Source: Shouchella patagoniensis
GTDB lineage: Bacteria > Bacillota > Bacilli > Bacillales > Bacillaceae_D
Length of the DNA stretch: 64,000 bases
NCBI RefSeq assembly: GCF_002019705.1
Contig: NZ_KV917377.1
Location: forward strand, 494,565 to 558,564
Direction of reading: 5' to 3'
Part shown: positions 36,868 through 45,536 of the stretch, one piece after another
How the letters are laid out: each line of letters opens with the position of its first letter
Position numbering within the stretch: position 1 is the first letter of the stretch
Notes under the pieces: model-generated
Told to the model about the DNA's origin: nothing
Database searches by the model: none
What the model saw: the letters and a program-made list of their open reading frames with translations, nothing else
Program-made: the position numbers and the translations under genes

Positions 36868-38130
36868 TTACACCCATCCACGGAATCGAGACGCCTCCGC
36901 CATTCTGCGCACCCCGACCATATAAGCCGATAACCTCATATCGACTTTTCTTCGTTTAGCCAATTGATAAATATGCTCAAACGCATCTACCAAGACTGTG
37001 TGCAGCTTTCCTTCAACCTCTTCATCCGACCAATAATAGCCTTGATTATTTTGAACCCATTCAAAATACGAAACAGTAACTCCACCAGCGCTTGCGAGAA
37101 CATCAGGAACTAATAAGATTCCTCGTTCAGATAAGATCTTCGTCGCTTCAAGCGTAGTAGGACCATTAGCTGCTTCCACAACGATTGACGCTTTTATTTG
37201 CGCGGCATTTTTTGAAGTAATTTGATTCTCTATTGCAGCTGGAACAAGTATGTCACATTCTTTTTCTAGCAACTCTTCGTTTGAAATCGTGTCTTTAAAC
37301 AATTTAGTTACAGTCCCAAAGCTATCACGTCGATCGAGTAAATAATCAATATCTAATCCATTTTCATCATAGAGAGCTCCATATGCATCAGCAATCCCAA
37401 CAACAAGCGCTCCAGCATCAGCTAAAAATTTTGCTAAGAAACTACCAGCATTACCAAACCCTTGGATAATTACTTTAGCTCCATCTATATCGATGCCTTG
37501 CTTTTTCGCTGCTTCAGTTACACAGATGGTTACTCCCTTAGCAGTTGCAGATTCCCTACCGTGGGAACCTCCTAGTACAAGGGGCTTACCTGTAATAAAA
37601 TTAGGCGAATCAAATTCACGAATTCTACTGTACTCATCAAGCATCCACGCCATAATTTGCGAATTTGTAAATACATCTGGAGCAGGAATATCTTTTGTTG
37701 GACCCACAATTTGACTAATTGCCCGAACATATCCCCTGCTTAATCGTTCTACTTCACGAAAAGACATTTTTCTAGGATCACAAACAATTCCACCTTTTCC
37801 TCCACCGTATGGCAGATTGACAATGCCTGCTTTTAAGCTCATCCAAATTGATAATGCCTTTACTTCAGTTTCAGTGACATCTGGGTGGAACCGAACACCA
37901 CCTTTAGTCGGACCAACAGCGTCATTATGTTGGGCTCTATATCCTGTAAAAATTTTTGTTGAACCGTCATCCATTCGAACCGGAATACGAACAGTCATCA
38001 TTCGAATCGGTTCTTTAAGAAGCTCGTACATCTCTTCTGGATATCCAAGCTTTTCAAGAGCCGTATATATAATGGATTGTGTTGATACGAGAACATCCAG
38101 TTTATCCGCTCTACTTGCGCTTTCGTCCAT
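36868..38130 (-). CDS. gudB: NAD-specific glutamate dehydrogenase
   Basis: Deaminates glutamate to 2-oxoglutarate. The 420-residue protein has the substrate domain with KAGIVNLPYGGGKGGI (catalytic lysine region) and PAPDVFTNSQ, and the dinucleotide fold VIIQGFGNAGSF. ATG 38130 (MDESASRADK), 9 bases after GAGGTG, is preferred to ATG 38202. The stretch ETEVKALSIWMSLKAG has a single VKA, so the 9-base duplication that inactivates gudB in B. subtilis 168 is absent and the enzyme should be active. Next to ypdA, as in B. subtilis. Confidence 0.95.
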   Translation of the reverse strand: MDESASRADKLDVLVSTQSIIYTALEKLGYPEEMYELLKEPIRMMTVRIPVRMDDGSTKIFTGYRAQHNDAVGPTKGGVRFHPDVTETEVKALSIWMSLKAGIVNLPYGGGKGGIVCDPRKMSFREVERLSRGYVRAISQIVGPTKDIPAPDVFTNSQIMAWMLDEYSRIREFDSPNFITGKPLVLGGSHGRESATAKGVTICVTEAAKKQGIDIDGAKVIIQGFGNAGSFLAKFLADAGALVVGIADAYGALYDENGLDIDYLLDRRDSFGTVTKLFKDTISNEELLEKECDILVPAAIENQITSKNAAQIKASIVVEAANGPTTLEATKILSERGILLVPDVLASAGGVTVSYFEWVQNNQGYYWSDEEVEGKLHTVLVDAFEHIYQLAKRRKVDMRLSAYMVGVRRMAEASRFRGWV

Positions 38131-38226
38131 TTCTCGTTTCACCTCACGGGAGTGTGTGCTTTTTATAAACATTTCATATCTAATGATAAAGAAAGCAACC
38201 ATAGAATGCCATAGTTATTTATTAAT

Positions 38227-39219
38227 TTATTGCATTACCATTGTTTCTATGAAAAGTACTGCTTCACTTATCTCCAGGTCTCGTTTAGTAAAAAGGATAT
38301 ATTGATAACCTTCTTCACTCCAATAAGCAGAATGAAAAGATGGTTGCCAAGTAAAAAACACCTCATTCTCCCGTATTATTTCCGTCTCTCCGCTTGATTC
38401 AAACTGTAAACCCTCGTTTTCATCTCTAATAAGTAACTCTAATTCCTTTCCATTTTCATCCTCAAAAGTTAACTTAAGTGATGTTTTTTGACCATTATCT
38501 ATAGACAATGACTCTGTTAAAGTCCAGCCATTATGTTCTTTCTCTGGAAGAAACATTGGTTTTTCATACAAATCCTTAATATTTTCAAAACGAATTGGGC
38601 TATACGCATCATCGTTTCGTAAGAGAGTAAATAAATCATCTTCGGCTATGAATTGTTCATCCTCGAACGAGGGGTCTAGTTGGAAAAACACAGCCTCTGA
38701 ATGAACCTCATTATTTGTAATCATCTTGAGGATGACAAATGATTCTTTATCGACCCATAACTCTGCACTTTCGTCTGCTCTTTCTTCTTGTTGAAACATC
38801 AGTCTAAACACGTCTCGCCCAAGGAGCTTGTCGTCACCAATTAGTTCAATATTGTGGTCTATAAGTAAATGCTCCATTTCTGCCATAAATAATTCTTTCG
38901 GAGACGGATAATGTTCATCTTCATATTTTACAATTTCCAATCCCTCATAATCTTTTTCGTACAACACACCATCAATATAATACTGGCCGATAATCAACTC
39001 TTCCTCTATTATGTAATCAATTCTTTGAACATCCTTGTTAAGAACAAGAAAATGTTCTCTAATTCCACCTTTTGATTCTAAGATTAGTTCATATGAACCA
39101 ACTTCTTCCTCTTCATTAAAAGCCTCTTGTAAAGTTGCAGTTGCGTCAAGGGAAGCAAACGCACAACCATTCAAAGCTGCTAACACACAAATGCACAGCC
39201 AGACAAGCTTATTATTCAT
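38227..39219 (-). CDS. Lipoprotein with LolA-like fold, third gene of a two-component operon
   Basis: A 330-residue lipoprotein with signal peptide and lipobox ALNGC (cysteine at about 19). The first half resembles the outer-membrane lipoprotein carrier/RseB-type fold found in Gram-positive surface lipoproteins (EELIIGQYYIDGVLYEKD, RDVFRLMF, AELWVDKESFVILKM), based on pattern only. Its ATG overlaps the histidine kinase stop, so the three genes are one unit. It may sense or report on envelope state for the kinase, or be its target; this is inference. I cannot assign a B. subtilis orthologue. Confidence 0.7.
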   Translation of the reverse strand: MNNKLVWLCICVLAALNGCAFASLDATATLQEAFNEEEEVGSYELILESKGGIREHFLVLNKDVQRIDYIIEEELIIGQYYIDGVLYEKDYEGLEIVKYEDEHYPSPKELFMAEMEHLLIDHNIELIGDDKLLGRDVFRLMFQQEERADESAELWVDKESFVILKMITNNEVHSEAVFFQLDPSFEDEQFIAEDDLFTLLRNDDAYSPIRFENIKDLYEKPMFLPEKEHNGWTLTESLSIDNGQKTSLKLTFEDENGKELELLIRDENEGLQFESSGETEIIRENEVFFTWQPSFHSAYWSEEGYQYILFTKRDLEISEAVLFIETMVMQ

Positions 39220-40664
39220 ACCTCTCCCCCCTCCAATGCTTCATTCACACTTGGTAGCAAGAAATAAAATGAACTTCCATTTGGGGGATTCGAATAAACA
39301 TGAATCTCTCCTTCGTGTTTTAGGATTAGTTCGCGACAAATTGCTAGTCCAAGGCCAACTCCGTTTCCATTATCTTGACTTCTTGCTTGTTCAACTTGGT
39401 AAAAAGATTCAAAAATCTTATTCTGTGCCCCCGATGGAATTCCTTTCCCCTCATCGATCACAAAAAAATACACGTATCCTTTTTTTCTTTCTTCCACATA
39501 AGCAGGTATCAAATCACTTCTATTTGTTGCCATAAGTTTAATTTCTCCGCCACTTGGGGAATACCTTACAGCATTCATAACAAGATTATCTACCACTTGA
39601 ATTAGCCGATCAACGTCCGCATTCAGTTCTACCGGGTCAATTTGAATACTTACAGTCATATTAAATTCTTGCCACTGCTCTTTATATCCGTCAAATAGCA
39701 GTTCTGCCAACTCTTCTGCATCTACTCGCTTTGTTGTTAAGTGAAAACTTGTTGCTTGAAGTTGAGAATAAACAAGTAAATCTTCGAGTAAACGTTGCAT
39801 ATACGCAGACTTTGATAAGATGACTTTTGCATAGTCATCTCGCTTCTCTGAATGAATTTGCATACCTTCTGCATATGCACGAATCGATGTTAACGGCGTC
39901 TTAAGGTCATGAGAGATTGAAGCAATTAATTTCCGTTTGTTTTCCTCTTGGGATTGCCGCATGATTTCTGTTTCTCTTATTTGAGAGGTCATGAGTGCGA
40001 AATCATCTAGCAATTGCCCCACTTCATTTTTCCCTCTTCTTGCATCAACCTTAACATCACGTTTTCCCAAAGCAACTTCTTGCATCTCTTTATGCATCCA
40101 GCCGAATGGCTTAATCATATTACGATTAAACCAATGGTGAACAATGAATAATGTAACACCGCTGATCAGTATAAAAAATAAGACAGTTAACGTATAAATT
40201 TCAGCTGCCTCTTCTTCGATCTTGTTTTGATCAAAACGGAGTTCTGAATAGCCAATTATTTGATCATTTAAATAGATCGGTTCTTTATACACATACCAAC
40301 TCTCTTGAGATTGTAATTCATATAAATTACTTAACATTTCTGCCGGGCGTAAATGCCTAGGAAAAGTTCCTTTTCCTTCAGATTGATATAAAAGCGTTCG
40401 ATCTTTAGAATAGAGAGCTAACTGAACATCCATTTTACTTTGCTGTAATGCTTTATGAACCAATTCGGATGGCGATGACTCGTACTCCATTGAATGATGG
40501 TTAATCGTTTTATTGATACTTTTTGCCGTTATTAACGATTCCATATATGCATTCGTTTGACCTTTCGCTGCTTGGTTTACTTGATATGTGAACAAACTAG
40601 TCGTAACAAATGGTACAAGCGCTGTAACAATCAACAATAGATTTAATTGACCTCTTAATTTCAT
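39216..40664 (-). CDS. Membrane sensor histidine kinase
   Basis: A 482-residue kinase with two membrane segments (about 7-28 and 157-177), an extracytoplasmic sensor of about 125 residues, HAMP (about 178-232), the phospho-histidine motif ASISHDLKTPLTS (His252) and an ATPase domain with DNLVMNAVRYS, DEGKGIP and GNGVGLGLAI. The ligand is not predictable. It overlaps the regulator upstream (ATGA) and the lipoprotein downstream. Confidence 0.9.
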   Translation of the reverse strand: MKLRGQLNLLLIVTALVPFVTTSLFTYQVNQAAKGQTNAYMESLITAKSINKTINHHSMEYESSPSELVHKALQQSKMDVQLALYSKDRTLLYQSEGKGTFPRHLRPAEMLSNLYELQSQESWYVYKEPIYLNDQIIGYSELRFDQNKIEEEAAEIYTLTVLFFILISGVTLFIVHHWFNRNMIKPFGWMHKEMQEVALGKRDVKVDARRGKNEVGQLLDDFALMTSQIRETEIMRQSQEENKRKLIASISHDLKTPLTSIRAYAEGMQIHSEKRDDYAKVILSKSAYMQRLLEDLLVYSQLQATSFHLTTKRVDAEELAELLFDGYKEQWQEFNMTVSIQIDPVELNADVDRLIQVVDNLVMNAVRYSPSGGEIKLMATNRSDLIPAYVEERKKGYVYFFVIDEGKGIPSGAQNKIFESFYQVEQARSQDNGNGVGLGLAICRELILKHEGEIHVYSNPPNGSSFYFLLPSVNEALEGGEV

Positions 40665-41350
40665 TTTCCTGGCAGACCAATAAATTTATAGCCTACACCC
40701 CATACGGTTTCGATATACTTGGGGTGCTTTTTACCATCCTTTAATTTATGGCGTACATTTTTAATGTGTACAGTTACTGTTCGGCTGTCAAAGCTATCAC
40801 CGTTCCAAACTTTTGTATATAAATCTTCTTTTGTGAACACATGCCCTGGATTTTCCGCTAAATAAACAAATAGCTCATACTCTTTTGCCGTCATACCAAT
40901 CAATTCATCACCAACCGTGACCCGTCTTCCTCTTCTGTCAATTTCAACATCTTGAAAAACCATGCAATTAGACACTTTTGGACACACTTTTTTCTGATAG
41001 CGCCGAATCTGCGCTTTTACGCGGGCTACTAACTCTAATGGACTAAACGGTTTTGTCACATAATCATCCGCACCAATCTCTAAGCTATAAACTTTGTCGT
41101 AATCGCTTGCTTTGGCACTAACAACAATAACAGGTACATCCGATTGTTCCCTAATTTGTTTACATAGTAAAAAACCATCCAATTTTGGTAACATTAAATC
41201 AACAATAATTAACTCGTATGTATCTTTCGAAAAAGCATCGTAACCGGATTGACCGTCTTTGCACCACGTCAATTGAAAAGATTCGTTTTCTAAATAATCG
41301 ATCATAATTTGAGCAATTGATGGATCGTCTTCAATCAATAAAATAGCCAT
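40661..41350 (-). CDS. OmpR-family response regulator
   Basis: A 229-residue regulator with a receiver domain (phospho-acceptor Asp51 in LIIVDLMLPKLDG, lysine in DDYVTKPFSP) and a C-terminal winged helix (LIGMTAKEYELFVYL, DSRTVTVHIKNVRHKL, ETVWGVGYKF). ATG 41350 (MAILLIEDD) follows GGGGGA and is preferred to ATG 41374. First gene of regulator-kinase-lipoprotein. Its targets are not visible here; autoregulation is possible. Confidence 0.92.
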   Translation of the reverse strand: MAILLIEDDPSIAQIMIDYLENESFQLTWCKDGQSGYDAFSKDTYELIIVDLMLPKLDGFLLCKQIREQSDVPVIVVSAKASDYDKVYSLEIGADDYVTKPFSPLELVARVKAQIRRYQKKVCPKVSNCMVFQDVEIDRRGRRVTVGDELIGMTAKEYELFVYLAENPGHVFTKEDLYTKVWNGDSFDSRTVTVHIKNVRHKLKDGKKHPKYIETVWGVGYKFIGLPGK

Positions 41351-41452
41351 TATTTCCCCCACTGCCAACTTCATTTTTCTTTATTTTACCAAATAACCAC
41401 GACTTTTTGTGGCACTTTTATAAAAATTTTTTTATTCTCATTTTTCATAACC

Positions 41453-41484
41453 AAAAAAGCAGCTGGCACATACTCCAGACTGCT
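41453..41484 (-). terminator. Terminator after mecB
   Basis: Stem AGCAGCTGG (41458-41466) against CCAGACTGCT (41475-41484) with one bulge, followed by six T on the minus strand; overlaps the mecB stop codon. Confidence 0.8.
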
Positions 41485-42082
41485 ACTTTTTATAAAAGAT
41501 ATCATATAATGATTTAACGGTATGCGACCGCATCAAACTTTTTCCGTATTCATAAATTCGGTAAAATGAGGTTGTTGCTGGATTGCCAAATTCCGACAAG
41601 ATCGCTATAAGAGCAGATTCATTTACTTCTTCAAGTTCTTCTTCTCCAAATTTCAAGAAAAAACGATTCTGATAAGAATATAATTCCCCGCCTTCGATAC
41701 CAATCGAATACAATCTTGATACAAGTCCAATTACATCTTCAAAAGAAGCAAACTCATAAAAAACTTCATCAATTTCATCAAGCGTTAATTGCATCTCAAT
41801 GAAGCCTTCTTCATAGTCATCAGAGTCAAAGTCGTCAGCTTGCGTACCTTTTGTAACGATAAAAACCATGCCTTGTGCAGGCATCGCAAACACTTCCACA
41901 GCTATAGGACCATCTACTTTAAACCCTAATTCGTCGTCTGCTTCAAGCATCATGTCTCGGAACAAATCATGGACTTTGGGGACATCTTGCCATAAATCTT
42001 CTTTTGTAATTCCACGTTCGTTCATATCATCATACGTTAAAAATACTTTAAATTTATCAATTGCCAAACGTTCCAGACGCAT
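41483..42082 (-). CDS. mecB: ClpC adaptor MecB (YpbH), MecA family
   Basis: MecA-type adaptors bind substrates and assemble ClpC for degradation by ClpCP. The protein of 199 residues has the N-terminal substrate domain (MRLERLAIDKFKVFLTYDDM), an acidic linker (DDFDSDDYEEG) and the C-terminal ClpC-binding domain with FEDVIGLVSRL and SESALIAILSEFG-like pattern. Position beside gudB and ypbG matches ypbH (mecB) rather than mecA. ATG 42082 follows GGAGGGG. Confidence 0.88.
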   Translation of the reverse strand: MRLERLAIDKFKVFLTYDDMNERGITKEDLWQDVPKVHDLFRDMMLEADDELGFKVDGPIAVEVFAMPAQGMVFIVTKGTQADDFDSDDYEEGFIEMQLTLDEIDEVFYEFASFEDVIGLVSRLYSIGIEGGELYSYQNRFFLKFGEEELEEVNESALIAILSEFGNPATTSFYRIYEYGKSLMRSHTVKSLYDIFYKK

Positions 42083-42198
42083 ACCAGCCCCTCCTTCATA
42101 CCCAAATGGTTCTCTCACGCATATCTATAGGATACGTTATGTGCATTAGCCAGAGTTGGTTCATACGAAAACCCGATTCCTCTTATGACTGCTTGTCC

Positions 42199-43113
42199 TT
42201 ATTTAACGAAACCCGATTGTTCAAGCCAGAGTTCCCAATCTGCTCTGGATTTCCCAATAAATAAAGGAGCCAACTCTTGTTTATCACTATCATGTAATTG
42301 GGTAAACCCTGTTCCAACAAGACCCACAAGTACCTTTGAGTCCATATTAATCAATGTCTCCATTAAACATACGCTAGCCTTAATATTTTCTGTTGCCATA
42401 CAAGAAAGCACAAAAAGATCAGGGCTCCATTGCTTCCTAATAAATTCCACATCCTGATCTGAAATTCCTGCTCCAATGCAAATAACTTCCATTCCTTTTC
42501 GCTTTAGATAAAACGAAAACATTCGAAGTAATAATGCATCTTCCTCATTTGGTCCACAACTTAACAATGCTCTTGGCATCGTCGCGTCGATTGGAAGGGT
42601 AAGGGAGACCGCAGAAATCTTCATCTCTAAGAAGTCTTGGCAAAACTGTTGATGAGCCCTTGTTTTTATACCACCTTTTAAAGAGGTTTCAGTAAAGTTT
42701 TTAATCAATCCAAACAATTCAATTGTGACTCGATCAATTGAATACAAGCTATACGCTTGGTTCAGCAAATCCTGAGCTGTCCGTTCATCAAAATCAAGTA
42801 ATGATTCTGCAATTTTTTCTGCCAATTGCTCAATGAAATTTGATTTTTGAACTTGTGCAAGTTCCACGCTTTCATTAAAAACGCTTGCTTCCTTTAGTTC
42901 CACCGCTTGTTTAATTGTAAACCCTTCATTTACTTTTTCAATAAGCCACTGAAGAACGGCAATATGCTTCTCTGTATACAATCGATGTCCGCTCTCGTTT
43001 CTATCCGGACAAATGACTTGGTATCTTCTTTCCCAAGCACGGAGTGTACCTGGACGGATACCAAGTTTTTTTGATACAGCCTTAATGTTATACTTCCCTT
43101 CTTTAAAGGTCAT
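42199..43113 (-). CDS. MerR-type regulator with degenerate cobalamin-binding-like domain
   Basis: The N-terminal 70 residues are a MerR winged helix (YNIKAVSKKLGIRPGTLRAWERRY, SGHRLYTEKHI). Residues about 85-185 form a helical cap and about 190-300 a Rossmann-like domain, the layout of B12-dependent CarH/LitR regulators. However the cobalamin ligands appear missing: QQFCQDFLEMKI replaces the E-H helix motif and NEEDALLL replaces the loop with the cobalt-binding histidine. It is probably B12-independent. It lies 14 bases after ypbG with GGAGTGAG as ribosome site, so the two may form an operon. Target unknown. Confidence 0.82.
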   Translation of the reverse strand: MTFKEGKYNIKAVSKKLGIRPGTLRAWERRYQVICPDRNESGHRLYTEKHIAVLQWLIEKVNEGFTIKQAVELKEASVFNESVELAQVQKSNFIEQLAEKIAESLLDFDERTAQDLLNQAYSLYSIDRVTIELFGLIKNFTETSLKGGIKTRAHQQFCQDFLEMKISAVSLTLPIDATMPRALLSCGPNEEDALLLRMFSFYLKRKGMEVICIGAGISDQDVEFIRKQWSPDLFVLSCMATENIKASVCLMETLINMDSKVLVGLVGTGFTQLHDSDKQELAPLFIGKSRADWELWLEQSGFVK

Positions 43114-43127
43114 ATCCCACTCACTCC

Positions 43128-43910
43128 TTACTCATCCACCTTCGCTTCGCTTGGAGTTATTGTGATAAGATGAGCTTCAGGAGCAGCCCCAAGACGTAAA
43201 GGTAACGTAGTTGTTCCGTATCCCCTGCTCACTAGCTTCATAAACCCACCTTCACGCGTCAATCGGCCAGGAGCTTCAATGCCATAACCAAACAAACGAA
43301 TTTGACCACCATGCGTATGCCCAGAGAGCATAACATCGATTGGCAATCCTTGCATAAAAGCGCTTATTTCAGGAAAATGACATAATACAATCGTATAATC
43401 ATTCCCTTCCTTGCCAAGCAGTTGTTCAATATCGCTTTCTCTATACGATTTATTACTTAGACCAATAATTCTAACAGGAATTCCTTTTATCTTTATTTTT
43501 GCAAAGTCATCATCCAAATAGACAACACCATAAGACATTAGCATTTCCTTTAACCAGGCTTGATCTACTTCTTCGTCATTGTTTCCACGAACAAAATACG
43601 TTGGCGCAATTTCAGTCAATTTCTCAATGTTTTTTTCAGTTCGTTTTTTTGGAACCCACTTTTCTGTTAAATCTCCACCAATTAGAACGACATCACATTC
43701 TCCATTTAATCCCAATAACATTTCTTCAGAAATGCGCCGACGATGGATATCGGTAATAAAGAAAATCCTCAACTTGTGTGATTGCCCACTAATCGTACGA
43801 CTCGACCATGAATGAACAGTAATATTATTTTCATGAGCTTGCTTTGCCATGTGCATGAGCAAGGCACCACTAGCAAATGCACCCATTAATTTAACCCATT
43901 GTTTTGCCAT
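43128..43910 (-). CDS. ypbG: Metallophosphoesterase YpbG
   Basis: Calcineurin-like phosphoesterase of 260 residues. All metal-binding motifs are seen: FITDIHRR (DxH), LIGGDLTE (GD), VRGNNDE (GN[H/D]-like), LCHFPE, and SGHTHGGQIRLFG. The N-terminus has a weak hydrophobic segment (ALLMHMAK) and may be membrane-tethered. Substrate unknown. In B. subtilis ypbG is followed by ypbF; here it is separated from ypbF by the 44.0-48.5 kb segment. Confidence 0.88.
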   Translation of the reverse strand: MAKQWVKLMGAFASGALLMHMAKQAHENNITVHSWSSRTISGQSHKLRIFFITDIHRRRISEEMLLGLNGECDVVLIGGDLTEKWVPKKRTEKNIEKLTEIAPTYFVRGNNDEEVDQAWLKEMLMSYGVVYLDDDFAKIKIKGIPVRIIGLSNKSYRESDIEQLLGKEGNDYTIVLCHFPEISAFMQGLPIDVMLSGHTHGGQIRLFGYGIEAPGRLTREGGFMKLVSRGYGTTTLPLRLGAAPEAHLITITPSEAKVDE

Positions 43911-44005
43911 ATTGATAAACCCCTTATACAGTCTAAAAAGTATAGCTGTATCATATCACACTCAAGCTAAGGATGCCTTTTTAAGCACCTATACATTCTG
44001 TTCTA

Positions 44006-44054
44006 TTAAAAAAAGAGCAAACCTCGCAGGAGCATGCAAGGTTTGCTCTTTTTT
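44006..44054 (-). terminator. Terminator after the M20 amidohydrolase (bidirectional shape)
   Basis: AGAGCAAACCT (about 44014-44024) pairs with AGGTTTGCTCT (44039-44049), with A and T runs on both sides. Confidence 0.9.
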
Positions 44055-44055
44055 A

Positions 44056-45237
44056 TCAAGATCTCGTAACCATCGCGGTCACTAAATGCGCTAAACTAAC
44101 TGCACCAAGCTGTTTTGCCGCAATAAGCATCGATTGTTCATCGATATCAAACTTCGGATGATGATGAGGATATACAATTCCTTTCTTCTCATTTCCAGCA
44201 CCTGTAAAAAAGAAAGCACCCGGTACGTGTTGTAAATAGTAAGAGAAGTCTTCTCCTCCCATAACGGGCTCTGTCTCATACATGTTATCCTGCGGGTGAA
44301 AAGTGGCCGCTGCCTTCATTAAAGCATCCGTTGCTTCTGGATGATTTATAACGGCAGGGTATCCTTTAATATATTCAAACGAATAATCAGCACCACTAGC
44401 TTCACAAACACCTTTCACTGTTTCTTCCATTCTTTTGATTAATTGATTCTGAACTGTTTTGTTAAACGTACGCACAGTTCCTTCCAGCTTTGCTTTATCA
44501 CTAATCACGTTAAACGCCCCACCTGCATGAAATGAAGCAATTGTCACAACAGCTGGTTCCATAGGGTTCGTATTTCTACTTACAAGTTGTTGCAACATTA
44601 ACGATATATTTGAGCCAATCATAACGGCATCAACGGTCTCGTGAGGCATGGCACCATGGCCACCTCTGCCTTGAATGTTAATAACAAACCTGTCCGCTGC
44701 CGCCATTAACCGTCCACGCGAAAACCCAATGTCTCCAACAGGCAATGGACTCCATAGATGTGTTCCATAAATGACATCGACGCCATCAAGAGCTCCATCT
44801 TCAATCATTGCAATAGCTCCACCGGGAGCCAATTCCTCAGCAAATTGATGGATAAATACGACATTGCCTGCCAATTCAGCTTTCAAGCTAGTGAGTGCTT
44901 TAGCTAATACTAATAACGTTGCGGTATGCCCATCATGTCCACATGCATGCATGCGACCAGGGATTTTTGATGCAAACGGCAATTCGGTTTCTTCTTGAAT
45001 GGGTAATGCATCAAAATCAGCACGCAAAGCAACTGTCTTCCCTGGATTTGCGCCTTTTAGGGTCGCTACGACACCTCTACCCCCAACCCCTTCACGTACT
45101 TCGAGTCCTAAATCCTTCAAATAAAGTGCGATTTTTTTCGGCGTAATTACTTCTTCATAAGACAATTCTGGTTCAGTATGGAATTGTCTACGCAATTCAA
45201 CCATTTCTGGATAAAGAGAATTCAAATTTTCAAACAA
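44056..45237 (-). CDS. M20D amidohydrolase (N-acyl-amino acid / hippurate hydrolase type)
   Basis: A zinc-dependent peptidase-like amidohydrolase of 393 residues. Family motifs: LRRQFHTEPELSYEE, RADFDALPI, MHACGHDGH (metal site), QFAEELAPGGA and the dimerisation domain GRGGHGAMPHE; the last metal ligand is in PVMGGEDFSYYL. It probably removes an acyl group from an amino acid. The annotated start is TTG 45237, but the strong ribosome site GGGGAGGGG lies 21 bases further up; an ATC codon sits at the ideal distance from it. It is the first gene of the accessory segment. Confidence 0.9.
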   Translation of the reverse strand: MFENLNSLYPEMVELRRQFHTEPELSYEEVITPKKIALYLKDLGLEVREGVGGRGVVATLKGANPGKTVALRADFDALPIQEETELPFASKIPGRMHACGHDGHTATLLVLAKALTSLKAELAGNVVFIHQFAEELAPGGAIAMIEDGALDGVDVIYGTHLWSPLPVGDIGFSRGRLMAAADRFVINIQGRGGHGAMPHETVDAVMIGSNISLMLQQLVSRNTNPMEPAVVTIASFHAGGAFNVISDKAKLEGTVRTFNKTVQNQLIKRMEETVKGVCEASGADYSFEYIKGYPAVINHPEATDALMKAAATFHPQDNMYETEPVMGGEDFSYYLQHVPGAFFFTGAGNEKKGIVYPHHHPKFDIDEQSMLIAAKQLGAVSLAHLVTAMVTRS

Positions 45238-45280
45238 TTTTTTGTGTACGATGTTATTCCCCTCCCCGTTTTATGTACAA

Positions 45281-45304
45281 AAAAGGTATCCCAAACGGAA
45301 TACC
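45281..45304 (-). terminator. Terminator after the 35-residue peptide gene
   Basis: GGTATCC (45285-45291) pairs with GGAATACC (45297-45304), one bulge, and six T follow on the minus strand. Confidence 0.7.
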
Positions 45305-45322
45305 GGCAGTCAATTATGCAAC

Positions 45323-45430
45323 TCAATCTGAATTCTGGGACATTTTTAAGAGCATTAATGCCATTAAGACAGCAAGCACTACCGCTGTTAATCCAATACC
45401 GAGAATAGCGATTAGTTCTGAACCGCTCAT
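45323..45430 (-). CDS. Single-pass membrane peptide, 35 residues
   Basis: ATG 45430 is 6 bases after AAGGAGTG. The peptide begins MSGSELIAIL and is almost wholly hydrophobic from residue 6 to 29, ending LLKMSQNSD. It has its own extended -10 promoter with a cre-like palindrome (45479-45506) and a terminator, so it is a complete transcription unit. Function unknown. It follows the HTH-TPR regulator gene by about 105 bases, a place where signal peptides of such regulators sometimes lie, but it lacks a basic signal-peptide N-terminus. Confidence 0.72.
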   Translation of the reverse strand: MSGSELIAILGIGLTAVVLAVLMALMLLKMSQNSD

Positions 45431-45478
45431 TTTGTTCACTCCTTGATATTTTGCCTTATATAGTGAGTATACGACTCT

Positions 45479-45506
45479 AGTATATCATAAGCGCTTACAG
45501 TTTCAA
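45479..45506 (-). promoter_or_regulatory. Promoter of the 35-residue peptide gene with cre-like palindrome
   Basis: TTGAAA (45501-45506), 16-base spacer, TGATATACT (extended -10; hexamer 45479-45484). The spacer contains TGTAAGCGCTTA (45488-45499), whose core TAAGCGCTTA is a perfect palindrome and resembles a CcpA site. Confidence 0.65.
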
Positions 45507-45536
45507 AGGCTTGACTACAAGCTTATGTAAGTTGAA

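Noticed and set aside
37817-38305. 162-codon plus-strand frame opposite gudB
   Set aside because: Antisense shadow of a clear glutamate dehydrogenase gene.
39035-39535. 166-codon plus-strand frame opposite the kinase and lipoprotein genes
   Set aside because: Antisense shadow that crosses two real genes; no ribosome site.
45323-45430. PapR/NprX-type pheromone precursor as a firm call
   Set aside because: The peptide lacks a basic N-terminus and a clear processed C-terminal signal, so it is reported only as a membrane peptide with a speculative link.
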